In this document: positions 43,116 to 52,315 of the stretch, in pieces
How the letters are laid out: every line of letters begins with the position of its first letter
Position numbering within the stretch: the stretch's first letter is position 1
Assembly: GCF_900156735.1 (NCBI RefSeq)
Contig: NZ_FTOL01000001.1
Coordinates: forward strand, 1 to 64,000
Length of the DNA stretch: 64,000 nucleotides
Direction: 5' to 3'
Origin: Chryseobacterium ureilyticum
GTDB taxonomy: Bacteria; Bacteroidota; Bacteroidia; Flavobacteriales; Weeksellaceae
Notes under the pieces: generated by a model
The model's input: only the letters and a program-made list of their open reading frames with translations
Told to the model about the DNA's origin: nothing
Databases searched by the model: none
Translations under genes and position numbers: made by a program

Positions 43116-44555
43116 ATGGAGAAAAAATTAAACAATAGTTACCTGATATTTTTAAATATCTTAATAATTGTTTACAATCTTTACATAAGCTTGTCCGTTT
43201 TTAAAGAGAAGATCATTGTAACGGATGACCTGAGTAAACTCTACGAATCAAAACATATTTCAAAGTCTTACTTCAGTTATCTCTATTCTTTTTTAGACTC
43301 CACCACAATGGCGGCAAGACCGGTTTCAGGTATTGTCACAGGAACGTTGATTTTTTTCTCAAAGTCTAATGAATATATCTATCTTTTAGGAGTCCTTTTT
43401 TTTCCACTTTCTTTACTCGCGATTTACTGCATTGCAAAGAAGATGTTTTCAAAAGAACTGGCGAGTCTGATTACTTTATTATATTCTTGTTCCTTAATCG
43501 GGACGAGTATTCAGTTTTCTTCCATTATGCTTAATTCAAATTTGGCGACAATTTTCTTTTTATTAAGCATTTATTTCATCTACGTTCGTGAAAAGATCAT
43601 CATAAGTTCACTGTTTTTTATTGCTTCAATATTGAGTTATGAAATCTTTCTTCCGCTTATACTTTTAAACCTATTTCTCATTAAAGACAATAAAAAAAGA
43701 ATTCTGTTTTTATTATTAACATCGGGAGTCATTGTAATTTTCAGGAAAATCATTCAACCTTCTTTATTTGTAAACTCTTATCAAAGAGATGAAGTAGATA
43801 AAATTTTTGAATTTAAAAGAGTTCTTCAGATCGCAGTGTTTTCTTTGAAATTATTTTTCAAAGATCTGTTTGTAGGAATCTATAAAGCCTTATTAAATAT
43901 TCGTAATCTTCATGTCATAGAGATACTATCAGCTTTTTTGATCTCATTCGTGACTTATAAAGTATTCTCCGGATATGATTTTAAAAGTAAATTAAAAGAA
44001 TATAAAAGGATTGGGTTCATATCTTTCCTTTCAATAATGTTTGGACTGAGTATTTTCCTTTTTTCATCCTACATTCCTACGATTTTCGGTTTTGATAACA
44101 GGAATTTGGGTGCTATAAGACTTTTTTATACTCTTCTTGTCGTTTCAGTAATCGTTTATTTATCGGTTAAATTAAAATTCGGGAGCAAAATAGCAAGTGC
44201 TTTTTTCGCAGTTATTGCTTTTCTGCTTGTTATTACGAATCTTAGTGTGAAAAATTCCTGGTCTTATGCCGTTCAGTTTAATAATGAAATATTCACAAAA
44301 TTAAATACAGCTCTTAAATCAAACCATATTGAAAACGGAGAGGTATGTCTGAAATATGATATTTTCAACGAGTTTAAAAACAATCCTCGTTTTACATTAA
44401 GAGAACCAATTTTTTACAATAACTGGGAAAGTCCGATGTTATCTCAGATGAATGGTATTGATCCCCATAAAATTCATGTCTACAATATTGAAAGAAAGAC
44501 TGACTGTAATATTGTATTTCTTTACAAAAACGGAATAATAACCAGAATAAAGTAA
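43116..44555 (+). CDS. polytopic membrane protein, possible GT-C glycosyltransferase
   Basis: A 479-residue membrane protein with ten or so hydrophobic helices (first at about 9-28, then from 75 to 380) and a C-terminal soluble part of roughly 90 residues. An acidic pair in V-T-D-D-L-S-K just after the first helix, then A-A-R-P-V-S-G-I, fits the layout of GT-C enzymes such as GtrII-type glucosyltransferases, where such an Asp is catalytic. The assignment is weak. It could equally be another lipid-linked sugar or polysaccharide membrane protein. It stands alone between thyA and a small gene. Confidence 0.6.
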   Translation: MEKKLNNSYLIFLNILIIVYNLYISLSVFKEKIIVTDDLSKLYESKHISKSYFSYLYSFLDSTTMAARPVSGIVTGTLIFFSKSNEYIYLLGVLFFPLSLLAIYCIAKKMFSKELASLITLLYSCSLIGTSIQFSSIMLNSNLATIFFLLSIYFIYVREKIIISSLFFIASILSYEIFLPLILLNLFLIKDNKKRILFLLLTSGVIVIFRKIIQPSLFVNSYQRDEVDKIFEFKRVLQIAVFSLKLFFKDLFVGIYKALLNIRNLHVIEILSAFLISFVTYKVFSGYDFKSKLKEYKRIGFISFLSIMFGLSIFLFSSYIPTIFGFDNRNLGAIRLFYTLLVVSVIVYLSVKLKFGSKIASAFFAVIAFLLVITNLSVKNSWSYAVQFNNEIFTKLNTALKSNHIENGEVCLKYDIFNEFKNNPRFTLREPIFYNNWESPMLSQMNGIDPHKIHVYNIERKTDCNIVFLYKNGIITRIK

Positions 44556-44653
44556 ACATTCAAAAGGTGGAAGTTTTGTGTTTTCAGGGATAAATTGTCC
44601 AAATTCCTTCTATTTCAGATGAAAATCAATTTTTAAAGATGGAAATCAGTTTA

Positions 44654-44680
44654 TTGTTTCTAAAATAAGTTTTAAATTTG
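44654..44680 (+). promoter_or_regulatory. putative promoter of the 72-residue protein gene
   Basis: TTG at 44654-44656 and TAAATTTG at 44673-44680 with 16 bases between them, 58 bases before the ATG at 44739. Confidence 0.45.
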
Positions 44681-44738
44681 AAAGAACTTGATTTAACCTT
44701 TAACCAAAGGCTGAATTGTAAATCCAATCACAAAAATT

Positions 44739-44957
44739 ATGAAGTTTTTAAAAATAAATATCGAAGAAGGAGCAGACCCCGAAGTACTGAAAAATATCGT
44801 ACTTCAACTGAAAGGAGTAGCTTCAGCAGAAATTATTGATGACGAAAACCCTGAAAGCGAACTGAAAAAAGCTTTTGCCAAAACAAAAGAACAGTTGAAA
44901 ACAGGAGACTACGAAACCCTTGTCAATGATATTTTTGACATTATAATTAAAAAATAA
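44739..44957 (+). CDS. small hypothetical protein, 72 residues
   Basis: A small acidic, soluble protein with a beta-alpha-beta start (FLKINIEEGADPEVLKNIVL, then GVASAEIIDD) and a helical end. The pattern is like small heavy-metal-associated or antitoxin-type folds, but no metal cysteine pair is present and no toxin gene is adjacent. It lies 23 bases upstream of the aminopeptidase gene and may share its transcript. Confidence 0.65.
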   Translation: MKFLKINIEEGADPEVLKNIVLQLKGVASAEIIDDENPESELKKAFAKTKEQLKTGDYETLVNDIFDIIIKK

Positions 44958-44980
44958 ACCTAAAAAAATAAAGTAGACAG

Positions 44981-47491
44981 ATGAGAAAGGTGATTTTATC
45001 AATGGCTATACTTGGCATTATGTTTTCCGCTAATGTATCAGCACAAACCGAAACTTCTGGAAGAGAAAAAGTATATAGAGCTACCCATACCAAAGTTACG
45101 GAGCTAAAACATACTAAGCTGAAAGTGAATTTCGACTATCAAAAGGAGCACATGAACGGAGAAGAATGGCTTACCGCTTCACCATATTTCTATCCAACCA
45201 ATGAGCTGACACTTGATGCAAAAGGAATGCTGATCCACGAAGTAGCACTTGATAATAATGGTAAAAAATCACCTTTAAAATATGATTATAAAAATGATGT
45301 TTTAAAGATTACACTGGATAAAACCTATCAGAAAAATCAGGACTACACCGTTTATATCAAATACACATCCCGCCCGAATGAAGTGAAACAAGAAGGAAGT
45401 ATGGCAATCAATGATGCCAAAGGACTTTATTTCATTAATGCTCAGGGAACAGATCCGGATTTGCCAACACAGATCTGGACTCAGGGAGAAACTGAATCTT
45501 CTTCTGCATGGTTTCCAACCATTGATAAACCTAATCAAAAAACCACACAGGAAATCTATATGACCGTTCCTGATAAATATGTGACGCTTTCCAATGGAGT
45601 TTTAAAAACTTCTCAAAAAGAATCCAACGGTCTGAGAACAGATCATTGGGTGATGGATAAAAGACATTCCACTTATCTTTTCTTCATGGGAGTAGGAGAG
45701 TATGCTATAGTAAAAGATAAGTGGAAAAATATTGCTGTAGATTATTATATTGAAAAGGAATATGAACCTTACGCAAAACAGATCTACGGAAATACTCCTG
45801 AAATGATCGAGTTTTTCTCCAAGAAAATGAATTATGATTATCCATGGGCGAAATATGCACAGATTTCCGGAAGAAACTACGTAAGTGGTGCGATGGAAAA
45901 TACAACGGCAACTCTTCACGGAAGTGATATTCTTCAAAAGCCGGGACAGCTTATCGATGAAAATAAATGGGAAGATACTATTGCTCACGAATTATTCCAT
46001 CATTGGTTTGGTGACCTGGTTACCGCAGAAAGCTGGAGTAATCTTACAGTAAATGAATCATTTGCTAACTATTCAGAATATCTTTGGAATGAATATAAGT
46101 ACGGAAAAGACCAGGCGGATTATCATTTGATGTCAGACGTAAATATGTATCTTCATAATCCGAACGATTTTAAGAAAAATCTGGTAAGATTCAATTATGA
46201 ATCCCGTGAAGACGTATTTGATCTTGTAACCTATCAGAAAGGTGGCGGAATTCTTAATATGTTAAGAAATTACCTTGGTGATGATGCTTTCTTTGCCGGA
46301 ATGAATGATTATCTGAAAACAAACGAGTATCAAAATGCAGAAGCTCATCAATTGAGACTTTCTTTTGAAAAAGTGTCAGGGAAAGATTTGAACTGGTTCT
46401 TCAATCAATGGTATTTTGGAAGTGGTAACCCGAAGATTAATTATTCAACAGCATTTGAACCAATGAAGAAGCAAGTGACTGTAACGGTAAACCAAACTCA
46501 GGAGCAACCATTCCAGTTTCCACTTGCCATTGATGTCTATGATAACGGAAAACCTAAAAGATATAATGTTTGGGTAAATGCAGATGAGAAAAATACATTC
46601 AGTTTTGATGTTTCCAAAACTCCAGATTTGGTTAATATCAATGCAGACGGAGTTCTTTTAGCTGATATCACAGATACGAAAACTCCCGAGCAAAACCTGA
46701 TGCAGTTTACTAATTCTAAAGAATTTAAAAGCAGATATGTTGCTTTAACGGGAATTAAAGATCAAGTGGGGAAAAATCCAGCTGCAACAAAATTATTAGC
46801 AGCTGCATTAAAAGATCCGTTCTTCAGAATAAGAATTAAGGCTTTAGAGCTAATGGATCTTTCCAATCCTGAACAGATGAAAGCGCTAGGAGCTGACGTT
46901 GAAAAACTGGCAACGAATGATCCTAAAACATTAACGCAGGCTGCTGCAATCTCTGCTTTAGCCAAAACTAAAGATAAAAAGTATCTTCCGATTTTTGAAA
47001 AAGGAGTAGGTGCGGTTTCCAATGCAGTAAAAGGAAACTCTTTAGGAGCTCTTATCACCGTTGATCCTTCAAAAGCAAATGCTCTGGCTGATAAAATTGA
47101 TTTGGAAGGTGCTTCTGATGAATTACAGGCACAGTTATTACCAATTATCGTAAAGAATAAAGTGACTTCTCAAATGTCAAACATTGCTCCGCTTGCTGCA
47201 TTTTATCCGTTTATTAAATTCCAGAATCCAGAATTAGGAAAATCGGCGGAAGATGGCTACAATTGGATTATGACTTCAGATAATTTAAAAGCTACTGAAA
47301 GCATTACCAAGATTGTAGGGTATGCAAAAAATCAAATGGGAGATAATCCTCAAGCTAAAATGATGATCGTGCAAATGCTGAAAGACGGTTTAGGAAAGAA
47401 AATGGAATTACTGAAGCAAAATCCACAAAACGCTGCAAGTATTAATAAACAGATTGATGCTTTAAATAAAGCAATTGAAAATTATAAATAA
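44981..47491 (+). CDS. exported M1 family aminopeptidase
   Basis: An 836-residue zinc aminopeptidase that removes N-terminal residues from peptides. It has a signal peptide ending N-V-S-A-Q, an N-terminal beta domain, the exopeptidase motif G-A-M-E-N at 303-307 and the zinc site H336-E-L-F-H340-H-W with the third ligand in N-E359-S-F-A. Beyond about residue 560 a helical HEAT/ARM-like region follows. It should work in the periplasm or outside the cell in peptide nutrition. It ends at a terminator. Confidence 0.93.
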   Translation: MRKVILSMAILGIMFSANVSAQTETSGREKVYRATHTKVTELKHTKLKVNFDYQKEHMNGEEWLTASPYFYPTNELTLDAKGMLIHEVALDNNGKKSPLKYDYKNDVLKITLDKTYQKNQDYTVYIKYTSRPNEVKQEGSMAINDAKGLYFINAQGTDPDLPTQIWTQGETESSSAWFPTIDKPNQKTTQEIYMTVPDKYVTLSNGVLKTSQKESNGLRTDHWVMDKRHSTYLFFMGVGEYAIVKDKWKNIAVDYYIEKEYEPYAKQIYGNTPEMIEFFSKKMNYDYPWAKYAQISGRNYVSGAMENTTATLHGSDILQKPGQLIDENKWEDTIAHELFHHWFGDLVTAESWSNLTVNESFANYSEYLWNEYKYGKDQADYHLMSDVNMYLHNPNDFKKNLVRFNYESREDVFDLVTYQKGGGILNMLRNYLGDDAFFAGMNDYLKTNEYQNAEAHQLRLSFEKVSGKDLNWFFNQWYFGSGNPKINYSTAFEPMKKQVTVTVNQTQEQPFQFPLAIDVYDNGKPKRYNVWVNADEKNTFSFDVSKTPDLVNINADGVLLADITDTKTPEQNLMQFTNSKEFKSRYVALTGIKDQVGKNPAATKLLAAALKDPFFRIRIKALELMDLSNPEQMKALGADVEKLATNDPKTLTQAAAISALAKTKDKKYLPIFEKGVGAVSNAVKGNSLGALITVDPSKANALADKIDLEGASDELQAQLLPIIVKNKVTSQMSNIAPLAAFYPFIKFQNPELGKSAEDGYNWIMTSDNLKATESITKIVGYAKNQMGDNPQAKMMIVQMLKDGLGKKMELLKQNPQNAASINKQIDALNKAIENYK

Positions 47492-47515
47492 TAGTATATT
47501 TAAGATAAATAATCT

Positions 47516-47549
47516 AAAGTCGGCAAATCTGTCGGCTTTATTTTTTTAT
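47516..47549 (+). terminator. terminator after the M1 aminopeptidase
   Basis: An 8-bp stem with G-T wobbles (AAAGTCGG with TCGGCTTT) and 8-base loop is followed by AT7. Confidence 0.65.
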
Positions 47550-47673
47550 GTGATGCGAAAATTTCTGAAAAGCTCATTACTCTATTGAATTTTGATAATG
47601 TTACAAAAATCAGTGATTTTTACCGTTGTTTTTTGCGTTATCTTTCATAAATTCGTTTAAAATTTAGAAAATT

Positions 47674-49002
47674 ATGAGTTTTGGAATTGAAGCTGCGAGC
47701 TATTATGTGCCTTCTTTATATTTGGAAATTAAAGATTTAGCTGAAAAAAGAGGTATAGAACCAGCAAAACTGGAGAAGGGATTAGGACTTCATAAAATGG
47801 GTTTTCCGGATGTACACGAAGACGCTGCTACTTTTGCAGCAGAAGCATTGTTGAAATTAATTAAAGACTATACTATTAATCCCAGAGAAATTTCAAGAAT
47901 TTATTTGGGTACGGAAAGTGCTTTGGATGCAGCAAAACCAACGGCTTCTTATGCAATGCAGATGGTTGAAAAAGTTTTGGAAGCAGAATTTGGAGAAAGA
48001 GTCTTCAGAAACTGTGATGTGGTAGATATGACTTTTGCATGTATCGGAGCTGTGGATGCTTTACATAATGCTTTAGACTTTGTAAGAGTGAATCCAGATA
48101 AAAAAGCGGTTGTGATAGCAAGTGATTACGCAAAATATGAATTGGCGTCTTCAGGAGAATATACTCAAGGAGGAGGTGCTGTTTCTTTACTGATTTCCTC
48201 GAATCCTGACCTCCTTGAAATTGAAAACCATTGGGGAGTTGCTACAGACAGTGTTTTTGACTTCTTTAAACCAAGAAGACAATATAAAAAAGAAGATTTG
48301 AGCGGTGCACCGGAAGCATTCCCTGATAAAATAGAAGTCTTTACAGATGAGCCGGTTTTTGATGGGCAGTATTCTAATCAGTGTTATCAGGACAGGATTA
48401 GAGAAGCATATCAGCACTATAAAGAAATTACAGGAGAAGAAAAGCCTTATGATAAATGGCGTTATATTGTCTTCCATCTTCCTTATGCTTTTCATGGTAA
48501 AAGAGTTTTTACAGAGATTTACAGTCTTGAAAATGAACTTCCTTATGGAACTCCGGATGAGCAAAAAGCTGTTGCAAAATCTGAAAACTATCTTCAGCTT
48601 ATCAATCAAAAAATAGAAAGAACTCAACGTGCTTCATCAGAGATTGGAAATATGTATACCGCTTCTATTTTTATGGCGTTTCTTTCCGGTTTACAGACTT
48701 CTTTTAATGAGGGAGAAGATCTGTCAGGAAAAGAAATTGGCTTCTTTGGATATGGTAGCGGTTCGAAATCTAAAGTATTTGCAGGAAAAATTTCAGATAA
48801 ATGGAAAACAGTAGTGGATAAGTGGAATTTATTTGAAAACATGAAGAATAGAACTGGTGTGGATTTTGAAACCTACGAAAAACTTCACAGAAAACAACTG
48901 GAACAGTCTGTGAATCCCGGTTACAAAGGATTTGGTCTTACTTTTATAGAAACCAATAATCCTGTTTTGAATGGCGCTCGATATTATAATTATCAAGATT
49001 AA
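47674..49002 (+). CDS. hydroxymethylglutaryl-CoA synthase
   Basis: HMG-CoA synthase condenses acetyl-CoA and acetoacetyl-CoA in the mevalonate route to isoprenoids, which Flavobacteriia use. The 442-residue thiolase-fold protein has the catalytic acid in G-T-E81-S, the nucleophile in T-F-A-C123-I-G-A, the histidine in V-F-H268-L-P-Y, and the glycine-rich G-F-F-G-Y-G-S-G-S near the end. It is slightly longer than the Gram-positive enzymes (about 390 residues). It stands alone, with a terminator after it. Confidence 0.9.
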   Translation: MSFGIEAASYYVPSLYLEIKDLAEKRGIEPAKLEKGLGLHKMGFPDVHEDAATFAAEALLKLIKDYTINPREISRIYLGTESALDAAKPTASYAMQMVEKVLEAEFGERVFRNCDVVDMTFACIGAVDALHNALDFVRVNPDKKAVVIASDYAKYELASSGEYTQGGGAVSLLISSNPDLLEIENHWGVATDSVFDFFKPRRQYKKEDLSGAPEAFPDKIEVFTDEPVFDGQYSNQCYQDRIREAYQHYKEITGEEKPYDKWRYIVFHLPYAFHGKRVFTEIYSLENELPYGTPDEQKAVAKSENYLQLINQKIERTQRASSEIGNMYTASIFMAFLSGLQTSFNEGEDLSGKEIGFFGYGSGSKSKVFAGKISDKWKTVVDKWNLFENMKNRTGVDFETYEKLHRKQLEQSVNPGYKGFGLTFIETNNPVLNGARYYNYQD

Positions 49003-49025
49003 TATATTTTATGTTTATTTATAAA

Positions 49026-49058
49026 AAGCATTCCATTTTGCGGAATGCTTTGTTTTTT
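49026..49058 (+). terminator. terminator after HMG-CoA synthase
   Basis: A 9-bp stem (AAGCATTCC with GGAATGCTT) is followed by TG and T7. Confidence 0.85.
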
Positions 49059-49419
49059 TATGAATATTTGGGGGTTATATTTAATTATTTTTCATCATTT
49101 TGGTGTTTTTTATGAAAAAATGAGATGTTTATTTTTGAATATTTTACTACTAAATTTATTATTTAGTTTAAATTTTTAATCTATTTTTATTTTTTAATGT
49201 AATGTGAATGATTTTTTAATTGTTGTTAAAATTCTGTTAAAGTTAAATTGTTTGCGTATTCTTTTTTATTTTATTTAATTTATATTTATAATATGTATTA
49301 ATATTTATATTTTAATGGATATTTTTAACTTAAACAAACGTTTTATTAGTATTTTATAATTTGAAACTCTTAGTTCTTATTAACATATTTGTCATCGGAA
49401 TATCTTAAAATTTGTTAAT
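49059..49419 (+). promoter_or_regulatory. AT-rich leader of the first SusC gene
   Basis: A very AT-rich 360-base stretch without a gene. Its last 45 bases begin TATTAACATATTTGTC (49378-49393), and a near-identical block lies at 54421-54466, at the same distance from the start of the second SusC gene. This should be a shared promoter or untranslated leader element. Confidence 0.55.
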
Positions 49420-52302
49420 ATGAATGGAAAATTATCTGTGCTAAGTGCCGGAGTCCTGTTTTTTATAGGGCAAGGTCTTATGGCACAAAAGGTAAAAAAA
49501 GACACAGTTTCTACGAAAGAAATTGATGAAGTTGTTGTTGTGGGATATGGAACGCAGAAGAAAAAAGAAGTTACGGGTGCTGTAACGTCTATTAAGGCTG
49601 CAGATGTTTCCAATATTGCAGCTCCGAGTTTTGAACAACAGCTTGCAGGTAAGGCTGCCGGAGTGCAGATCACAAGTGCTACTGGTATCTTAGGGGAACC
49701 ACCAAGAGTGAGAATCAGAGGGATTGCATCTATTACTTCGGGTACATCACCGTTGTATATTGTTGATGGTATTCCAATCTTCTCAGGAGACGTTGGAGGA
49801 CAAACTTCTACGAATGGACTGGGTGATATTAACCCTAATGATATTGAATCTTTTGAAGTTTTAAAAGATGGTGCTTCCACCGCTATTTATGGTTCAAGAG
49901 CTGCTAATGGGGTAGTATTGATTACTACTAAAAAAGGAAAAGGGGGACGATTAAGTTTGAATTTCAGTAACTATGCTGGGTATGCAATGCCGGTTGGTTT
50001 GTATAACTTACTTCAGACTCCTGATTTTATTGCAATTTCGAATGAAAAAAGAGCGAATGCAGGGCAAAGTGCTGTAGCATTCGGAACAGAATATAATACG
50101 GACTGGCAGAAAGCGGTTTTAAGATCTGCAGCTTTTCAGACGGATAATACATTGTCTGCATCAGGGTCGTTTGGTAAATCTAATTACTACACATCTATCG
50201 GATATACAAAACAGGAAGGAGTTGCGATTCCTAACGAAATGCAAAGATTTTCTACAAGAGCAAATGTAGATCATCAGGCGTTCGAGTGGATGAAAATCGG
50301 AACAAACCTTAGTTTTACAAAAACGGATTATGTAGGTTTGAATACAGGAGCTTCTTCGCTTTCTGGAAATATTTATAACGCAATTAAACAGTTGCCAAAT
50401 ACACCTATCTTTAATCCAAATCATCCTACAGGATATAATATTGATGCTATCGATCCAAGGGTAGTAGGAAGATGGCAAAATACATTATTAGCCGGTGATA
50501 ATATTACAAATATTGTGTATGCGCTTAATAATAATAAAATGAGATCTAGTGTAAACAGATTGATAGGATCTCTTTATTCAGACATAAGATTATATCCATT
50601 CCTGAATTATAGATTTCAGGTGAGTGTTGACCAATCTCAAACAAAAGGATTTGTTTATTGGAATCCTGTACATGGTGACGGACGTGGATCAAACGGATAT
50701 ATCAGAAATGACTTCTCTGATTATCTAAGAGGAAATATTCAAAACATCTTAACATTCAATAAAACCTTTGCTGAAAAGCATACGATTACTGCTGTAGCTG
50801 TATATGAATATCAGAAACAAAAACTGCAAAGTTTCTATGGAGGTGGAACAAACTTGTCTACACCTTTCTTCAATAATGGGATTATTTCAAGTTCTGTAGG
50901 AACTCCACAATCAGGAGGAGGGATCACAGAGCAAGGAATTTTATCATATGCTGGAAGATTTAACTATAACTATGCAGGAAAATATTTCCTACAAGCGTCT
51001 ATCAGAAGGGATGGTCTTTCTTCATTACCAATGAAAAATAAATGGGGTAACTTCCCAGGAGTATCCGTAGGATGGACAGTAAGTAAAGAAAATTTCATGC
51101 AAGGGCTTGAAAACATAGTTTCTGATCTTAAGCTTAGAGCTTCTTATGCTAAGGTAGGTAATACGGATATTGGTAACTATCCCTATTTAGGATTGTTCAG
51201 TAACTATAAGTATGCAGATTACACAGGTGTTGCGTATTCTCAGATTTATAATCCGGATTTAAGATGGGAAACGAGTCACAAGTATGATTACGGATTGGAT
51301 GTATCATTGCTTAAAAATAAATTGAAATTTACTTTTGATTATTTTGAAAACAAGATTTCAGATATGATTATTGAGGCTCCGTTAGCTCCATCTCTTGGGG
51401 TTCCAAATAATAGTATCTTTAAAAACATCGGAGATATGAAGAATAAAGGATTTGAATTCTCCGTGGATTACAATGTTATCAATACTGAAAATTTTGGATT
51501 GGATGTGAATGCTAACCTTACATTAATGAGTAATAAGGTTTTGGCTCTTGCAAACAATAATGCAGACATTTTTTCCAGTGCAAACAATATCATTAGAGTA
51601 GGAGAATCTTTAAGATCTATCTATGGATTTGAATATTGGGGAGTAAATGCAGCGAACGGGAATCCAGTTTACTATAAAGCTGATGGAAGTTTAGTACAGG
51701 GGGTAGTAGGAAAAGGTGTTTATGCAGTATTTGATCCTTCTAATCCTAATGATATAAGTAAGTCATCAATCTTAGCACAGTCTGATAAGAAGGTGTTAGG
51801 AAATTCGTTACCAAAGTATTTTGGAGCAGTAAGTTTAAAGTTCAGATTTTACAACTTTGATCTAGGAACTACCGTGAGATATAGTGGTGGAAATAAGATC
51901 TTTAATGCTACCAGAAGAGATTTGATGACTTTAAACTTTAATAATAACTCAACTGAAATTTTAGGAAGATGGCAAAGTCCGTCTAATCCAGGAGATGGGT
52001 TGACGCCAAAATTGTATTTTGCAGATAATACGCTTACTAACCTTACGAGTAATGCCTCTTCGAGATTTTTAGAAGATGGAAGTTTTGTAAAGTTTGATGT
52101 GATCAGTTTAGGATATAATTTCCCTAAAGATATTTTGAAGAATGTTGGAGTTAGGGGCTTAAGAGTTTACTTCCAGGCTCAGAATGCATTCATTATTACT
52201 AAATATAAAGGTCTTGATCCGGAAATGGAAAATGCAGGAGTGGATTTCAATGGAACTCCTCGTCAGAGAGTATTCAGTATGGGCTTTAATGTTTCACTAT
52301 AA
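49420..52302 (+). CDS. SusC/RagA family TonB-linked outer-membrane protein (pair 1)
   Basis: A 960-residue outer-membrane transporter that works with a SusD lipoprotein to import oligosaccharides, peptides or other large nutrients. It has a signal peptide ending G-L-M-A-Q, a TonB-box region E-I-D-E-V-V-V-V-G-Y-G-T-Q, a plug domain with the SusC signature (VRIRGIASI, P-L-Y-I-V-D-G-I-P, then S-I/F-x-V-L-K-D-G-A-S-T-A-I-Y-G-S-R-A-A-N-G-V) and a barrel to the C-terminus. It lacks the N-terminal carboxypeptidase-D regulatory domain. The SusD gene follows after 13 bases. Nutrient unknown. Confidence 0.95.
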   Translation: MNGKLSVLSAGVLFFIGQGLMAQKVKKDTVSTKEIDEVVVVGYGTQKKKEVTGAVTSIKAADVSNIAAPSFEQQLAGKAAGVQITSATGILGEPPRVRIRGIASITSGTSPLYIVDGIPIFSGDVGGQTSTNGLGDINPNDIESFEVLKDGASTAIYGSRAANGVVLITTKKGKGGRLSLNFSNYAGYAMPVGLYNLLQTPDFIAISNEKRANAGQSAVAFGTEYNTDWQKAVLRSAAFQTDNTLSASGSFGKSNYYTSIGYTKQEGVAIPNEMQRFSTRANVDHQAFEWMKIGTNLSFTKTDYVGLNTGASSLSGNIYNAIKQLPNTPIFNPNHPTGYNIDAIDPRVVGRWQNTLLAGDNITNIVYALNNNKMRSSVNRLIGSLYSDIRLYPFLNYRFQVSVDQSQTKGFVYWNPVHGDGRGSNGYIRNDFSDYLRGNIQNILTFNKTFAEKHTITAVAVYEYQKQKLQSFYGGGTNLSTPFFNNGIISSSVGTPQSGGGITEQGILSYAGRFNYNYAGKYFLQASIRRDGLSSLPMKNKWGNFPGVSVGWTVSKENFMQGLENIVSDLKLRASYAKVGNTDIGNYPYLGLFSNYKYADYTGVAYSQIYNPDLRWETSHKYDYGLDVSLLKNKLKFTFDYFENKISDMIIEAPLAPSLGVPNNSIFKNIGDMKNKGFEFSVDYNVINTENFGLDVNANLTLMSNKVLALANNNADIFSSANNIIRVGESLRSIYGFEYWGVNAANGNPVYYKADGSLVQGVVGKGVYAVFDPSNPNDISKSSILAQSDKKVLGNSLPKYFGAVSLKFRFYNFDLGTTVRYSGGNKIFNATRRDLMTLNFNNNSTEILGRWQSPSNPGDGLTPKLYFADNTLTNLTSNASSRFLEDGSFVKFDVISLGYNFPKDILKNVGVRGLRVYFQAQNAFIITKYKGLDPEMENAGVDFNGTPRQRVFSMGFNVSL

Positions 52303-52315
52303 AATTAAGATAACA

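Noticed and set aside
52184..52315. N-terminal extension of the first SusD gene into the SusC gene
   Set aside because: The lipoprotein signal starts at the ATG at 52316; the extension is out-of-frame SusC coding sequence.
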